Origin: Gamarada debralockiae
Lineage: Eukaryota > Ascomycota > Leotiomycetes > Helotiales > Hyphodiscaceae
Direction: 5' to 3'
Assembly (NCBI GenBank): GCA_002803225.1
Contig: NXFV01001213.1
Span: 1-64,000, forward strand
Length of the DNA stretch: 64,000 nt
Numbering within the stretch: the first letter of the stretch is position 1; every line of letters begins with the position of its first letter. The notes beneath the pieces are model-generated. The model saw only the letters and a list, made by a program, of their open reading frames with translations. It was not told the origin of the DNA and ran no database searches. Below, in pieces: positions 21,537 through 33,045 of this stretch. A program made the position numbers and the translations under genes.

Positions 21537-22497
21537 TTAGATAGCCTGACCAATACCACCATTAGCCTCCTGCTCACTCCCCTCTCTCCGCTTCGCCTTC
21601 TCCGCCTTTCTTCTTTCCTGCTCTCTCTTAAACTCCTCCGGATCAAAATCACTATCACTCGCCGAGCCCGCATAATCATCATCCAGTTCCTCCTCCTCCC
21701 CGCCCTCATCAGCCACAATAAAGTCGCCAGCATTCTGCATGATATCTACAGCGTCCATGAGTTGTTGGCGGAGCTTCTCGTTGCGGGGATCGGTCAGTTG
21801 GTAGGGGGTCAGCTTGGCTTTATTCTTAATGCGTGGGTCGTTGCCGGCTTCGGTCATCATGCCGATAAGTTGGGAGGCGAATTCAGATGTTTCGGGTGTT
21901 AGGTCCAGGGAGTTGATGTAGCGGATTGCAGAGTGTAGGGGAGTGTCGCCTTCCATGCGGTTTATTGGGTCGCACTCGAAACCTTCCTGGTCGAGGAGCA
22001 TGTCGATTACCTCGTCTGTAGCAACAGTAGGTTAGCAGTGATTCCTCACTCTCATCTCAAAAGCCTAGCCCAAAATCCCTTGTAATGATGAAGTGTTAGG
22101 ATATGGGAATGGGTAAGGTGAAGGGGTGGAAGAGAGGGAGACGGACAGTTTCCCCGTAGCGCAGCCTCGTGGTAGATGTAATTGCCCAACACAGTCTTCG
22201 TCTCATTCAACAGAATAGCCGCCTTTTCCGCATTCCCTATGCCGTCGATAACTTCTTGGAGGAGGTCGGTGTTGTTTCGGCGGGCTGCTTCGATGAGGAG
22301 CTCAGAGGGGGATGCGCCCTGTTCATATGATCAGCATAGTGCCCATGAACAAGCTCAGAGAATGTGAAAGAGGTCAGGGTGGTATGATGTAGAAAGCAAT
22401 GAGGCGGTCTGTAATAAGGACCACGAAGATGGTAATGGAAAGGAGGAAGTACTTCATGCTCCTCATCTTGCTCGGGTTGAGATCTTAGGTCTGCCAT
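21537..22497 (-). CDS. Ankyrin-repeat protein with acidic C-terminus (YCR051W-like)
   Basis: Model: complement(join(21537..22015, 22147..22318, 22453..22497)), 231 aa; introns 22452-22319 and 22146-22016 (donor GTCCGT is weak, but the acceptor and phase fit exactly). After an acidic start (MADLRSQPEQDEEHE) come helical repeats: PSELLIEAARRNNTDLLQEV, NYIYHEAALRGNYEVIDMLL and GDTPLHSAIRYIN, about four ankyrin-like units. The C-terminal 60 residues are Asp/Glu-rich then Lys/Arg-rich (EEEELDDDYAGSASDSDFD). The layout resembles the small fungal ankyrin proteins related to yeast YCR051W, whose molecular role is unknown to me. It is divergent from RPC11, with 438 bp between the start codons, so they probably share a promoter region. 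Confidence 0.85.
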
Positions 22498-22935
22498 GTT
22501 GACTTCTGCGCAAACAGGAAGAAGTTGTATTCTTGAGTCCTGTTCTTAAGGGAGCACGCGGACTAGGCGCGTAGTTGACGTAGGCTCAGGGTGTGTTTCA
22601 GCTCAATTCTTCGTGCGGAGGAAGAGACTCGAGTTTGGTATATGGGATGGATATCTGGAGGAGTCTTGGGTAACTTTAAGGGAGAAAATAAAAGGTTGAG
22701 GAGTAAAAGCGAAGTACTGAAAGCTAAAGTCAGAACAGCTCTTTGCGTTCGCGATGACCAAAGGATCAACGAAGCGGCCGTCCGGAAGCGGAGTTTATTT
22801 TCGCCGCAATATATTTTTGGACCTTTTCGAATCTCGAATTCTTGAGTCAGGAACTTCGCATATTCTGATTTCGACTCTCCAAGGTTACTACTACGAACTT
22901 TTGTCCCAGGCAGGTTGCCTAAGTAGTCTTTCAAA
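22498..22935. promoter_or_regulatory. Shared divergent upstream region of the ankyrin gene and RPC11
   Basis: 438 bp separate the two start codons, which point away from each other. No specific transcription-factor site is claimed; the call rests on gene geometry alone. Confidence 0.5.
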
Positions 22936-23434
22936 ATGCTACTCTGTACCTCCCCCTTCCCTCTCTCTCCCTTTCTAATTTCCTCATACCACCACAACCC
23001 CACCATCCTCCTCTACTACATACTAAACTCTCCCTCACAGTCTGTCCCTCCTGCAGCAACGTCCTAACAGTATCCTCTGCCCCTACCCCAGATGACAGCG
23101 AACCCACGAACCGCCTCGAATGCCAAACCTGTCCCTACGAATACATCCTCACAAAACGGTACTACGAACGCAAGACCTTCGCGCGAAAAGAAAGAGAAGA
23201 TGTGTTTGGAGGACCTGGAGCATGGGATAATGCGCAGAAGGCTCAGATGCAGTGCCCGAAGGAGGGCTGTGATGGGGAGGAGGCCGCGTTCTTTCAGGTG
23301 CAGATTAGAAGTGCGGATGAGCCTATGACGGGGTTTTATAAGGTATGTGCGATTTTTATAGGGGATTGTTGGGAGAGTGAGGCTAATTGGGGGAATAGTG
23401 TATGACTTGTGGAAATCGGTGGAGAGAAAATTAG
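22936..23434 (+). CDS. rpc11: RNA polymerase III subunit C11 (RPC10/RPC11)
   Basis: Model: join(22936..22945, 23041..23342, 23399..23434), 115 aa; introns 22946-23040 (TACTAAAC branch) and 23343-23398 (GTATGT donor). The 10-nt first exon codes MLL plus one base, and the 12-codon last exon codes CMTCGNRWREN. It has two zinc ribbons: N-terminal C5/C8 with C31/C34 (FCPSC, ECQTC) and C-terminal C75/C80 with C105/C108. The acidic loop QIRSADEPMTGFYK is the TFIIS-like hairpin that stimulates RNA cleavage by Pol III, needed for termination and reinitiation. Length fits the family (about 110 aa). It is convergent with Med31. The tiny terminal exons mean automated gene calling could miss both ends. 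Confidence 0.95.
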
Positions 23435-23788
23435 GTTTGTGGCGTCTGGTTGCGACGGGAGGAGAGCAGGGGAGGAGTTGGAGTGGTGGAGAGGATGCAG
23501 TGTGAGGTGTTTGCTTTCTTGCTTGCGATTCAGCGAGGCGTACGGAATGAAAATGATGAAGTCGTATCCACGTCGAGTCCGGCCGGCAGGTTGTACTCGT
23601 GCATGGCAAAGGCGTTCATGAATTTGCTAGGCCAAATCTAATATCAGATTCCCAGACCCATCCAAATCCTCTACGACCATAAACGCCGGGTATATCCCAA
23701 GCCCATGGACTTTTCCATGACATTCTCCTCCCCGGCGTCTAGTCTTCTCTCTCCCAAATTCCAAACTATTTCCTTGTCCCGGCTTCAT

Positions 23789-24291
23789 TCACTTCTTCTC
23801 ATGCCACTCCAAACTCGCCTTCACGCTCTCCTCCGCTAATGCCTGAACCACATTCGCATCCAAGATCTCGCTTCTAAACCTCTCCTGCTGCAACAGCTCC
23901 AGATTCTTCAGCGTTGGTCCGGGATACTGAAGGTACTTTAGGTAAGGAGGATGGGACCAGTATTGGAGGTAGCGGAGGTACTCGACGAACCCGGGTTGCT
24001 CGAAGTATTTGTGTACGGCGAGGTGATTAATGTAGTATGGTGAGGCGAGGGATTGTACGAACTGGGAGGCAATTAGTTGGAGGTGTGTGGATGGAGTTTG
24101 ATGAATCGGTGTGGAGGTATCGGGAATAGAGTTTGGCAAGCCTTATTCCCAAGATGGGATCAGTGTTATCTCACCTCAAGCTCTATCTCGAAGCGTGTGA
24201 AGCCGCCGTATTTGGGCTCCTCCGCTGGAATTGGAGGTGGTGTTTGGTTGTCCCTCATCACTACATCTTGTGGTAGGGAGTTGGTCGCCAT
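23789..24291 (-). CDS. med31: Mediator complex subunit 31 (Soh1)
   Basis: Model: complement(join(23789..24061, 24175..24291)), 129 aa; intron 24174-24062 (GTGAGA donor, CCAG acceptor). A 39-residue first exon leads into the conserved core: TRFEIELEFVQSLASPYYIN, HLAVHKYFEQPGFVEYLRYL, YWSHPPYLKYLQYPGPTLKN and LELLQQERFRSE. This is the diagnostic four-helix Soh1 fold of the Mediator middle module, which bridges activators and RNA polymerase II. All conserved positions are present, and the length is typical for filamentous fungi. An ATG at the start of the second open frame lies inside the intron and is not the true start. Confidence 0.95.
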
Positions 24292-25879
24292 GTTGCTACG
24301 AGACGCTGATTGATCAAAATCTCGAGATTTTCGATGCACATTCGAAGCTTACGCCAGTCACGGTTCTGTCATTCGATTCGCACAGATGTACGTACGAAAT
24401 AAGGCTGCGGCTCAAGATGATGTTGATGCTTTGAGAACGGACGAGGCTGAAGATTAACCGACGATCATTGGCTTGGCGGAAAGCAGCTTAAATCCCTTTC
24501 GCTGGCGGGGCTTGCATGAAGGAAAGTCCATAAAAGTCCATAAAACATGTCATATGCGCAGGTACAAGGCAACATGGTAAATTTCTAACCGGTCATCAAT
24601 GAGGACTCATCAAATTTCGTTTTGGTTCAGGTCAAGGTCTGGATATGCTCCTTGCCGTGATAGCCATGCCATATCTCCTTTTCAGATGGTTCAGCTCCAC
24701 CTTGGCACTGCTGATTGATGTGTAATCTGTACTTCACCGCTTCACTTTAGCCTTCTGATCGGTTATTTTGACCTTGCTGTCGATCAGGATGGGTGTCGAG
24801 TTTCTCCTGACGATACTTGAAGGGACTCGTAACTTCTGCTCCTCTCCTTTCTCGAAGACTCCAGCTACGAAAGACGGTCGATGCTCACTCCACGTTAACT
24901 GCCGCTTCTGCACTCTCAAAAAAGCAATGGCTTCAGACTTGTATTGCTCAAGTTGTAGCTCAGAGCGCTGCGGGAAGAAAAAGACCTGGGTAACGTCGTG
25001 GGCGTAGACCGGGCTGGAAGTCAGGGGAGCGCTTTAACCATTTTGGCTGTAGATTTATTCGTCCTTGTCCCAAACGGGTGCAACCTCGCGATTTCTTCCC
25101 TCAAGGGGGGTTGAGCTGCCTCAGGTGGATCCAATCAGATATCTCTAAACCCGTGAATAAGCTACATGAAGATTTTAATTTCTTGACTTATGCAAGTATT
25201 CAGAGGATAAACCAACCAGAAGTTCAGGTCTTCGACTTTCGTCCAAGGTTCCCCGTAAATTTGGGACTCAGCCAGTGTCTGGATTAAGGGTCCTTCCCAA
25301 GGAACAACCTCCCGGCATCCAAGGTCCTTCCTTTCGAGTTTTAAAAAGAAAACTGCAAACTGCTTCCTCCAAAAGCACAGCTTTCTTTTTCTACAGCATA
25401 TGATCGTTATCTTTCCTAAGAGAAGGCATCGCATGTCATATTTCTGCCATTTGGATACAGAGCACCGATTACGCACCAGCAAATACACGGAATTATCCCC
25501 AAGAAGATAACCCCCGCTTCCAGCCAAAAGCCTGTCCTCCTCGGCAACGATAAAAACATCCAAACACCCACCATATTCCAGAGACCGTCCAATTCGAAAT
25601 CATTTTCATCGAATCACCTGTTCACGCCAGCTGCGAGGGTAGTTCGATTTAACTACAGAGGGCCGAACTGGTGCGCTCGTTTCTAGAGTACGAGCACTCT
25701 AGATTTCTTGGCTTTCGGTCGCTAAAAAGGGATTCACTTTTTCGACACGAGCACAACTTCCACAACATCTCCGCTCGAACATCTTCTCACAACGCTTGGA
25801 AAACAAATTCCCAAGCCGATCCATTACTCAAAAAGAGATAACCATCCAAATAATCCTGGGCGTCAAGAGCATTGCCACA
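24292..25879. other. Intergenic, no gene supported
   Basis: 1.6 kb upstream of Pal1. One 53-codon minus-strand ORF from ATG 25574 has a hydrophobic stretch (GVIFLGIIPCICWCVIGALY) but no family match I can name. Short repeat AAAGTCCATAAAAGTCCATAAAA near 24523. Confidence 0.4.
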
Positions 25880-27850
25880 ATGTCGTTCGCCCAACCAGAA
25901 CAAGGTCAGTCTCCTCGTCAGGCCAAGTCGATCGCGCTTCGACAGAAACCACTTGCCCCCTCCCCACTTATCACAGTGTTGAGCGTATCAAGTTTACAAT
26001 CGCTCGTTTCACTGCACCCAAACTGAGCGCCATGGACATGCATGAACCCGATAACTAACGAACATCTTCGTTTGTGCTTTAGATTCCCGCTCCCCAGGGC
26101 TCACCCTTAACCTCTCTTCGAACAACCCTTTCCGCAATCGAGCTGTGTCTCCTAGTTTTCCTTCCGGTCATAACTCTCCTCTCGATCCTCCTCCACGACC
26201 TGTATCACGAAATCCCTTTCTCGACTCGTCTGCTACAAATATCGTTCCTGCTCCTACGGCATCCCCAGACAAGATGTCTTTCGCCACAGATGCTACAGCT
26301 GCGCCAAGATCAGCATTGACTGGCAATGCAGCCGAATTATTTGTACGTCATTTAATTTTCCAAACGCTTCATCCCTTACCTTGGATTGGGAAACAAAATC
26401 GAGGCCCTTCTTCATTCACGAGATGAAAGCAATTGCTGCAAGACAAGCCCTTACTGACTTAGCGATGCAGGACAACCTCACACTGGGCGACAAGCCAGCT
26501 CCCAGCAATGGCGTGCGACCTCCGGCTCGATCAAACACAGGCGATAAGCCTCCTCCACCTTACTCTGCAATCACACGTGGTGAAAATGTCCCTCCTCGAG
26601 CCCCTCCAGGCCATCGTCCTACACGTTCACAAGAGGAGGCAATGCGTGCTCGCAGAGCTGCAGCATCATCTGGGAGCAGATCTCGGCCAGCTGAGGAGCT
26701 TGATATTTTCGCGGACCCATCAGAGTCTCCCAAGAAGTCAGATGCACGACGTGTGAGAAGAAACTCTGAATCGTCAGTTGCAGACCGCAAACCCCTTGAT
26801 CCTGAAGAGGAGAAGAAGCGACAGGAGCGCAGACGACGCGAGCGTAGACATCGGGAACGTGAGGGAGGCAGTTCTTCAAGATCAAAGAAGCCAGACCGCA
26901 AGTTGGATATCATCGATAAATTAGATGTTACTAGTATTTATGGCACTGGGTGTGAGTATTTCTGATACATGGATATTGATTAATTACTAACATCAACAGT
27001 ATTCCACCATGACGGGCCATTTGATGCATGCAACCCTCACCGCAACCGACAAGGAAGCAAGCGTGCCCCAATGCAAGCATTTCCAAAGGATTCACTCAAC
27101 AATGTTCTAGGTGGAGGTGGACCTTTGAACAGGAGACCCGATCATGCGACCTTCTTGGGTAACAATGATGAGGAAGCCTTCAAGGATTATTCCAAGGGTG
27201 GCGCTGGATATAATGGATATGAGCCATATAATGGAGCTGCTCGACCGGGCAAGACTGTAGCAACTGTTGAGAGCTCCACAACCCGAGTCGAGCCTATTCA
27301 CGGCGAAGAGACATTGGGACTAGGAACATCCACTTTCTTGGAGGGTGCACCAGCTTCCAGAACCGCTATGCAGCGACGAGAGAGTGAAACTTCACCAACA
27401 GAAGGTGGTGGTCTTTCCAGGAAGAAGTCATTGGCCCAGAAGATCCGTGGAATCAACAACAGAAGAGACTATGGACCATCTGGCCGTATTACCAGTCCGG
27501 ATGGTGTTCTGGTTTCACCAGACGCACCAGCTTATACCCCGGGTAGTAGCAAGGTCACTGAGACAAACCCTTTCTTCAACGAATTCAGCAAGGGAGATGA
27601 CTCGAAGAAGGAAAGCGTCACAATTGCTGAGCCAGAGAGACAGATAGGACGTGCCCGAGCCCCAAGCAGCCCGAGGCGCGGACTTGGTGAACGCCTCGAA
27701 CGACGTGTGACCAGCGACGGCAGCTCAGGTGCTGATGCCCCAGCGAAGCCCAGCGGAGGTGGATTCCTTTCCCGAGTGAAGAGCTTGAAGGCCGGTCCAC
27801 GAAAGCCTCGTGCTGAGAAGCCTTTACCATCAATGACTACAGGCTCTTGA
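25880..27850 (+). CDS. pal1: Pal1 cell-morphology protein
   Basis: Model: join(25880..25904, 26083..26342, 26471..26951, 27000..27850), 538 aa. The 25-nt first exon codes MSFAQPEQ. The conserved Pal1 block is DKLDVTSIYGTGLFHHDGPF, then DACNPHRNRQGSKRAPMQAF, split by intron 26952-26999. It is preceded by a basic Arg/Glu coiled segment (EEEKKRQERRRRERRHRERE) and surrounded by disordered Ser/Pro sequence. Three NPF motifs (NPFRN, NPFLD, NPFFNEF) fit binding to EH-domain endocytic proteins. In fission yeast Pal1 localises to growing tips and partners Sla2; it shapes the cell and acts in early endocytosis. A 178-nt first intron, longer than the others, separates the start from the rest. Confidence 0.93.
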
Positions 27851-28560
27851 ATGGGGGTACGAAACGGGGATGATGATGAGGATGCGAATCCGAGTTTTTA
27901 TAGACTGGAATGGATACGGATCAGCATAAGTGAATGAATGAGCGAACAGCGGAGATCGGAACCTAATACCCCAATACCCTCCTTACGATTTCTTTTGCAA
28001 CAAACAGCCAGGTTTTTTTCAACTTTCTCGTCACTTTGATTTTCGTTCCTTTGAGCAGAACACTCCAGCCTTTGCGTTGGATACGCGGGTGGGCGGACGC
28101 ATATGGATCGGCTGCCTCTCGTGTACATTTTCCTTTCTAGATGAGTGCGGCATTTGGTTTCCTGATACATAGGGAATAAGTGCGGTGCGGGCATTTTCCG
28201 AAAGGCCCGCCTTCTGGAGGGATAAGCTGCGATGGATGGATAGCTGCGGAGGAGCATTGCACATGCCAGATGAGAGATGGAGCTTAGTAGTGATGATGAA
28301 TTGTGTGAGATAGTAGCAAGGCAGAACACCAACTGGGAGGGCAGATTGAATGAACGAATTGATGAACGAAATCCTTGCTTTCCAGAATGGCGATGTGCAT
28401 AAGCTCCATTGTAGGTGGAGTTTTCCCTCCAACTCCCCTTGCTATCTGAAATGTATGAATGCCTGCGCACTTCATGCAAGCTAGGTACAAAGGTACATTT
28501 CATATCCTTGTCCGGCCACTTGTCCTTGTCTTTCCATACAACGGGCGCTAGTGCATCCGT
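27851..28560. other. Intergenic, no gene seen
   Basis: 3' flank of Pal1. Overlapping minus-strand ORFs up to 231 codons exist, but they are out of frame with one another and show no domain or splice structure. Confidence 0.4.
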
Positions 28561-28561
28561 T

Positions 28562-28763
28562 CCCCTTTCGATTGGCCACTTGCCATCCTTCAAAGCGAGG
28601 AGCGACAGAGTACTTATTACAACGAGCTCATGGGCAGTGTAGAGTACAATCGTTTATGTAGACAGAGCGATTACGAAAGCGCTGCGCAGCAGAGTTCATG
28701 GATATGTATTATTCATGGCATCCTATTTCCTCAGCGAAGTACAGGTGTGTAGGGATCTTCCAT
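28562..28763. repeat. Dispersed repeat block, copy 1
   Basis: Two segments occur again further on, in the same order. Segment a (about 28562-28618, AGCGAGGAGC.ACAGAGTACTTAT) matches 31481-31550; segment b (about 28661-28763, CAGCAGAGTTCATGGAT, then TATTATTCA and TCCTATTTCCTC) matches 32214-32314. In copy 2 the two segments are separated by about 660 bp instead of about 40. Confidence 0.7.
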
Positions 28764-28780
28764 TTCCTCCACGCTTCCTG

Positions 28781-28820
28781 GCAAGTGGTAGGTACCCCTA
28801 GCAAGTGGTAGGTACGCCCA
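28781..28820. repeat. 20-bp tandem duplication
   Basis: GCAAGTGGTAGGTAC followed by four or five variable bases occurs twice back to back. Confidence 0.85.
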
Positions 28821-30539
28821 TTATTCCAGCCATTGTCCGAGAGAACATAGACTGCACGAGGACAGTAAATTAGAGCTCAGCCATAGGAGTGGACAGTGAT
28901 ACGGGAGAAGGAAAAAACTGCAGACTGCAACGAATTAGACTCGAAGGACTAGCACGAAAGAAATATGTGGCGACTCACCCAGAACCCGGTAGCAAAATCA
29001 TTGCGACGTTTTCATTCATCACATTTCTTCCTAAAATACTACTTCACAGTAAGTAAAGACTCTTTCCTTTAGATTTTAATGTTTTTCATTGCGATTGCAA
29101 TTACTAAGGAATATATCTCACGGGATCAGCAGGCTGCGGAGTCGACATCGAGCCGGTGCCCCCCTCTTCGGACCCGAAGTTGAATATCATTTCGTGATAT
29201 GACATTGCGATACTTTGCAATCGGAAGATAAGGTGTAATATTATTGGATAGGACAGATGAAGGCGGATTTGGGATGGCACAATTGGGAGAATGGTACGCA
29301 AGGTTTGATTAGGTTGTAGAAGCTGATGCGGGTTTTGGGCGGGCGCGACGCACTTCTTATACTTCCTTTAGATACAATTGCTCGCCGGTAGCTCTTTTGA
29401 GAATCAGGGATATCGTATTGGAATATCCACTAATATTTGAGAGCTTTCGACTCGGTCCATGTTATGGCTTGCATTCGTGCCACTCGGCCCCTCGGCCACA
29501 TGGGTGCTCGTCCCCCTTGCACTCAAACCCAACGTGCATTCAAAAGTTGTAGGTAGCCTGAATTTGATGTTGTTATAGTTGATGTTTTCCGTCATAATAT
29601 TCACTGCTCCAGAGCGATTTGAGTGCTGCATCAATGTCAATATCAGCGCTGATTTTGACCACAACGTCACTTGCGGAAGGTGCTCGACCGCTCGAGGTAT
29701 TTGCTCTGGCCCAAAGCGACGTAGGGTTCTATTCTCAGATAGTAGTTAGTGAGAGGTTGAAGGATACCAACACAGGAGAGGGACGAAGTCAAGGTTTATT
29801 GAGTACTCAATATTAAAATTGGCTTGATTGGATTTGCATAGCTTTGTGATGAGCATACTGTTCACAGTACTTTAGTCGTTTCATCACTGTTGGGCATGAC
29901 TGCCTTACAAATGCGTAGCATAACCCCCTATTTCCTTTACACCGCCATGCTTCCCATGCCACTGTGCTAACCAACCTTCAGTGGACCTCAACATAACAAC
30001 ATTCTCATCTCTTATTTACCTAATAGCTCGTGGTCTATTGTGCTTCAAGTCACAGTTCAAGGTAGTACGTAGCGTTGCCGTTATCTTCCAGCTGCATCTT
30101 CAACTTAATTGGGGTGGCTTCAGTGCTAGTAATGCATCGACCATTTAGGAGCCTGTGGACCACGGAACTGTGTTTACTCTACTAGACTCTGTAGTGTCAT
30201 GCCTTTCTATATCCTTCTGTACTTGTTAGAGATAAAGGTTCCCCAAGTTTCATCCTCAAAGGAGCGTAACAACCCCTTAAAGTGACAAGCGCAAGGCCAT
30301 CTGGAATTTACAGATATGCACACCCATACTCTGCTCTGGTGATGGATTTTAACGGATATCGTTTTCCTAATCGCCCCCTGGGCGAACCTACCTTGAACTG
30401 TTATTAGGTACCTCTTTGCATGTTGCAAGACACATTCAGATGGCAACTCAAGGTTAATCATCCGTGAAGGATATAATGCACATTTCAAAGCTTCAACTGA
30501 CGTTTAGAGGCTTAAAAAAACCGATCTGCTACCTGACGA
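28821..30539. other. Intergenic, no gene seen
   Basis: AT-richer than the core regions; only short ORFs on both strands. No recognisable transposon domain or RNA gene. Confidence 0.4.
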
Positions 30540-31410
30540 CGATCCTCCTTTCATGCGATGTTGTTGTGTCTCTTTATGCACCATCACAAAGGAAGCAACC
30601 GATTTTACTGTCCTCACCCGGCTACACGCTACACGTTACACGTCCATAGAACATCAAGTGTTAAAGTAGTATTGCTGCCATTGACTGACAAGGGGTAGAT
30701 GCTTTTGCCCACTACACGAACCCACATTACCCAGCATACTCCATAGCACAGACTAAATTCTACAATCGATAACACCAATACACCATCTATCCGCGATCCA
30801 CTTCAACAGCACAATGAACTCTTGCGAGGGCCATTGATACTAGGGAAAGCCAGGGACGCCACTACAGCAACCACAAAATTAGTATATTATCCTTTTATTA
30901 TTACCGAGTTTAGTGAAGAACAAAAGAATCGATGTCTATATGACCTTGGGGGTTCCTGTGGTAGGCTGCCGTTCATCTTCTAAATGGCTACCCAGTAGGA
31001 GGTTGCCCACGTAACGCTTCAACCTTAACAAATATTGACATCTTTACAAATGACCAATTGTCAGTGTCAAATCAATTGCCCTTTTTAGTTATAGAAGTCC
31101 AATTAAACATTTTTGTTGCAGAAATATAAGGGGCTTTTGCGTCTGATCTACCGGGGTTGGCGCTGCCAAGACAGGGGTGTTCACATAGAAGTCGGGCGTA
31201 CCTGGTCAGAGCTCTGTTCACCGTCCCCCGTCCGACTTCCATTTCGAGTTGTACTAGTCTGTTAGTATATTAAAAGGCTTGACAGGGGCCTAAAATGTTC
31301 AAATAGAGAATAGATTGCATCCGTGCCCTTCCAGTGCCAAAATATACCAAGACTGAAAAAGCCTACGAAGTCTTCCACAGGGGATGCGGCTCAACGACCA
31401 CATCACCGTT
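30540..31410 (+). repeat. Segmental duplication, copy A (includes a gene 3' remnant)
   Basis: About 870 bp similar throughout to 39270-40140. Landmarks shared in order: CATCAAGTGTT, CGAACCC.CATTA, CCACTTCAA.AGCAC.ATGAA, CAGCAACCACAAAAT, CCTGTGGTAGGCT, AGGAGGTTGCCCACG, ACAGGGGTGTTCACATAGA and CCGTGCCCTTCCAGTGCC. The first 110 bp still code for a decayed version of the same C-terminus as the pseudogene in copy B (CDVVVSLYAPSQRKQPILL beside CDDDIPLYALPRWKQTNLL). Many differences are C/T or G/A, and copy A is the AT-richer one. Confidence 0.75.
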
Positions 31411-31480
31411 CCCCTCCAACTTCACCTTTTTGCCTTAAATCTATCCAATCATTTATTTTCAATGAGCCAGGGCAAGTGCA

Positions 31481-32314
31481 CCCTTTCCATTTCGCTTGCC
31501 CAGTGCCATTCTTCGAAGCGAGGAGCAAACAGAGTACTTATCCCTTATCGTGTTGTTGTAACACCTCTAGAGAGGGCGTCAGAGGTTGGTTTACTTGGCT
31601 TGTTTAACCCACTTTTAAACTATTTTATACGTCTTGCACAGGCTATAATAAGTGCTGCTAGAGCAAGAAGTCGGAATCGTCCCCCAGTTACTTCATCTCG
31701 GTAGGCTTGACCTCCTACCAACCCCCTACTATATAAGAAGTGCTACAACAACACGACAAGGGATAACAATGAGCTCTGCGGGAATGAGAGAAGTCAGGAA
31801 TTCGAGACACATTATAATGAATGAGATGCCAGTCGGTTTGAACACGAATTGAAGTCAATTTCATATTCTTGAGGTACACAGTGAAGATTTTATGCAGCAG
31901 TTCGTTAAATTTTTGCTCAATTCATGAGGCAGAGCTGGGCACTTGCAGTGAGTAGAACGACAGTCAGTCACAGCGGACCTTGTGTCGACAACGTGAATGG
32001 AAGGGACGCCAAGGCTTAGCTCAAGGCTGAGGATGTGGATCGCCCTCTCTGAGCCAGCAGATCAAGTTCTCTCTTCATTTCGACATCTGTCCTGGATAGG
32101 ATGAACATTTCTTGGTCGAAATAGAAAACACTCCATCCTGCATCCACTGAGTCGTAGTTATGTGCATCGAGCTTGGAAAAGCCTCTTGGAGATAGATTGC
32201 AACCGATAATATAAGCAGACCAATTACGAAAGCACCCAGCAGAGTTCATGGATGGGTATTATTCACTGCCTCCTATTTCCTCGGCGAGGCGCAGGTATGT
32301 AGGTTTCTTCCATC
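31481..32314. repeat. Dispersed repeat block, copy 2, with insertion
   Basis: Segments a (31481-31550) and b (32214-32314) match copy 1 at 28562-28763 in the same order and orientation, with about 660 bp of unrelated sequence between them. Confidence 0.6.
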
Positions 32315-33045
32315 ATGAGGCACTTGTTAGATCGTAAAGGCTTGTTGGTCAGTTGGATCATAACGGTGCTCAGCCTTCTCAATACCATGTCACGGGCACC
32401 AATACACGCCACCTTCCACATATGGTACTATGATCGAGGGAATTTGAATTAATATTATAGCCCACTTTGAAATGTTCACGATAGCTTTGTCAAGGGTATT
32501 GTTGAAATGGTCGTGTAGTAAAGGATGGATGGCGACGCTAACCTGCTGACGAGTGACGACCTTAGATTGATGCGAAAAGAGGGAATCTTGAATGGGAATG
32601 AAGACAAAAGCCAACCCCTTTTTCTGGATTATGGTTCAATAATCCATTAGTTCAGGTTAAATCGTTTTAAAAGCTTCTAGAAGTGGGAGAATTCGCACGT
32701 GACCCCATGCAAGCCTGCCGTGGCTCGGACCCCTTTCGCTTTTCCCATGAGGCTCCTCGTTGTTTCTCCTCCACAACAGACTCACAGCAAGTAACGCCAT
32801 CCACTTCGGGGAACCATCCACGACGCTCTAGCAATTCGCTCCACGGAGTACATGCAACTGCCCGCATGCTTGAAATCCGTACCGGCTTCAGTAAACAAGA
32901 GAGGTCAAATGAGCGGTCAAAGTCATCGCCGATGCCTGGAATCGAAATTGGAACTATCTGCTCAATAACAAAAACTTTTCGAGGTGCTCAATATCACGAC
33001 TGCAACTCATATCAATTTGGTCCTCCTCCTACACTCTGCCAGCAC
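32315..33045. other. Intergenic, no gene supported
   Basis: 3' flank of the first DUF6594 gene. A 176-codon plus-strand ORF (32683-33213) runs into the DUF6594 exons on the other strand and is treated as spurious. Confidence 0.45.

Noticed and set aside
21510..21902. 130-codon plus-strand ORF rich in Leu/Ile/Arg
   Set aside because: Antisense of the acidic ankyrin-protein tail.
27898..28593. 231-codon minus-strand ORF downstream of Pal1
   Set aside because: No domain, no upstream or downstream exons, overlapping alternatives in other frames; partly overlaps a dispersed repeat.
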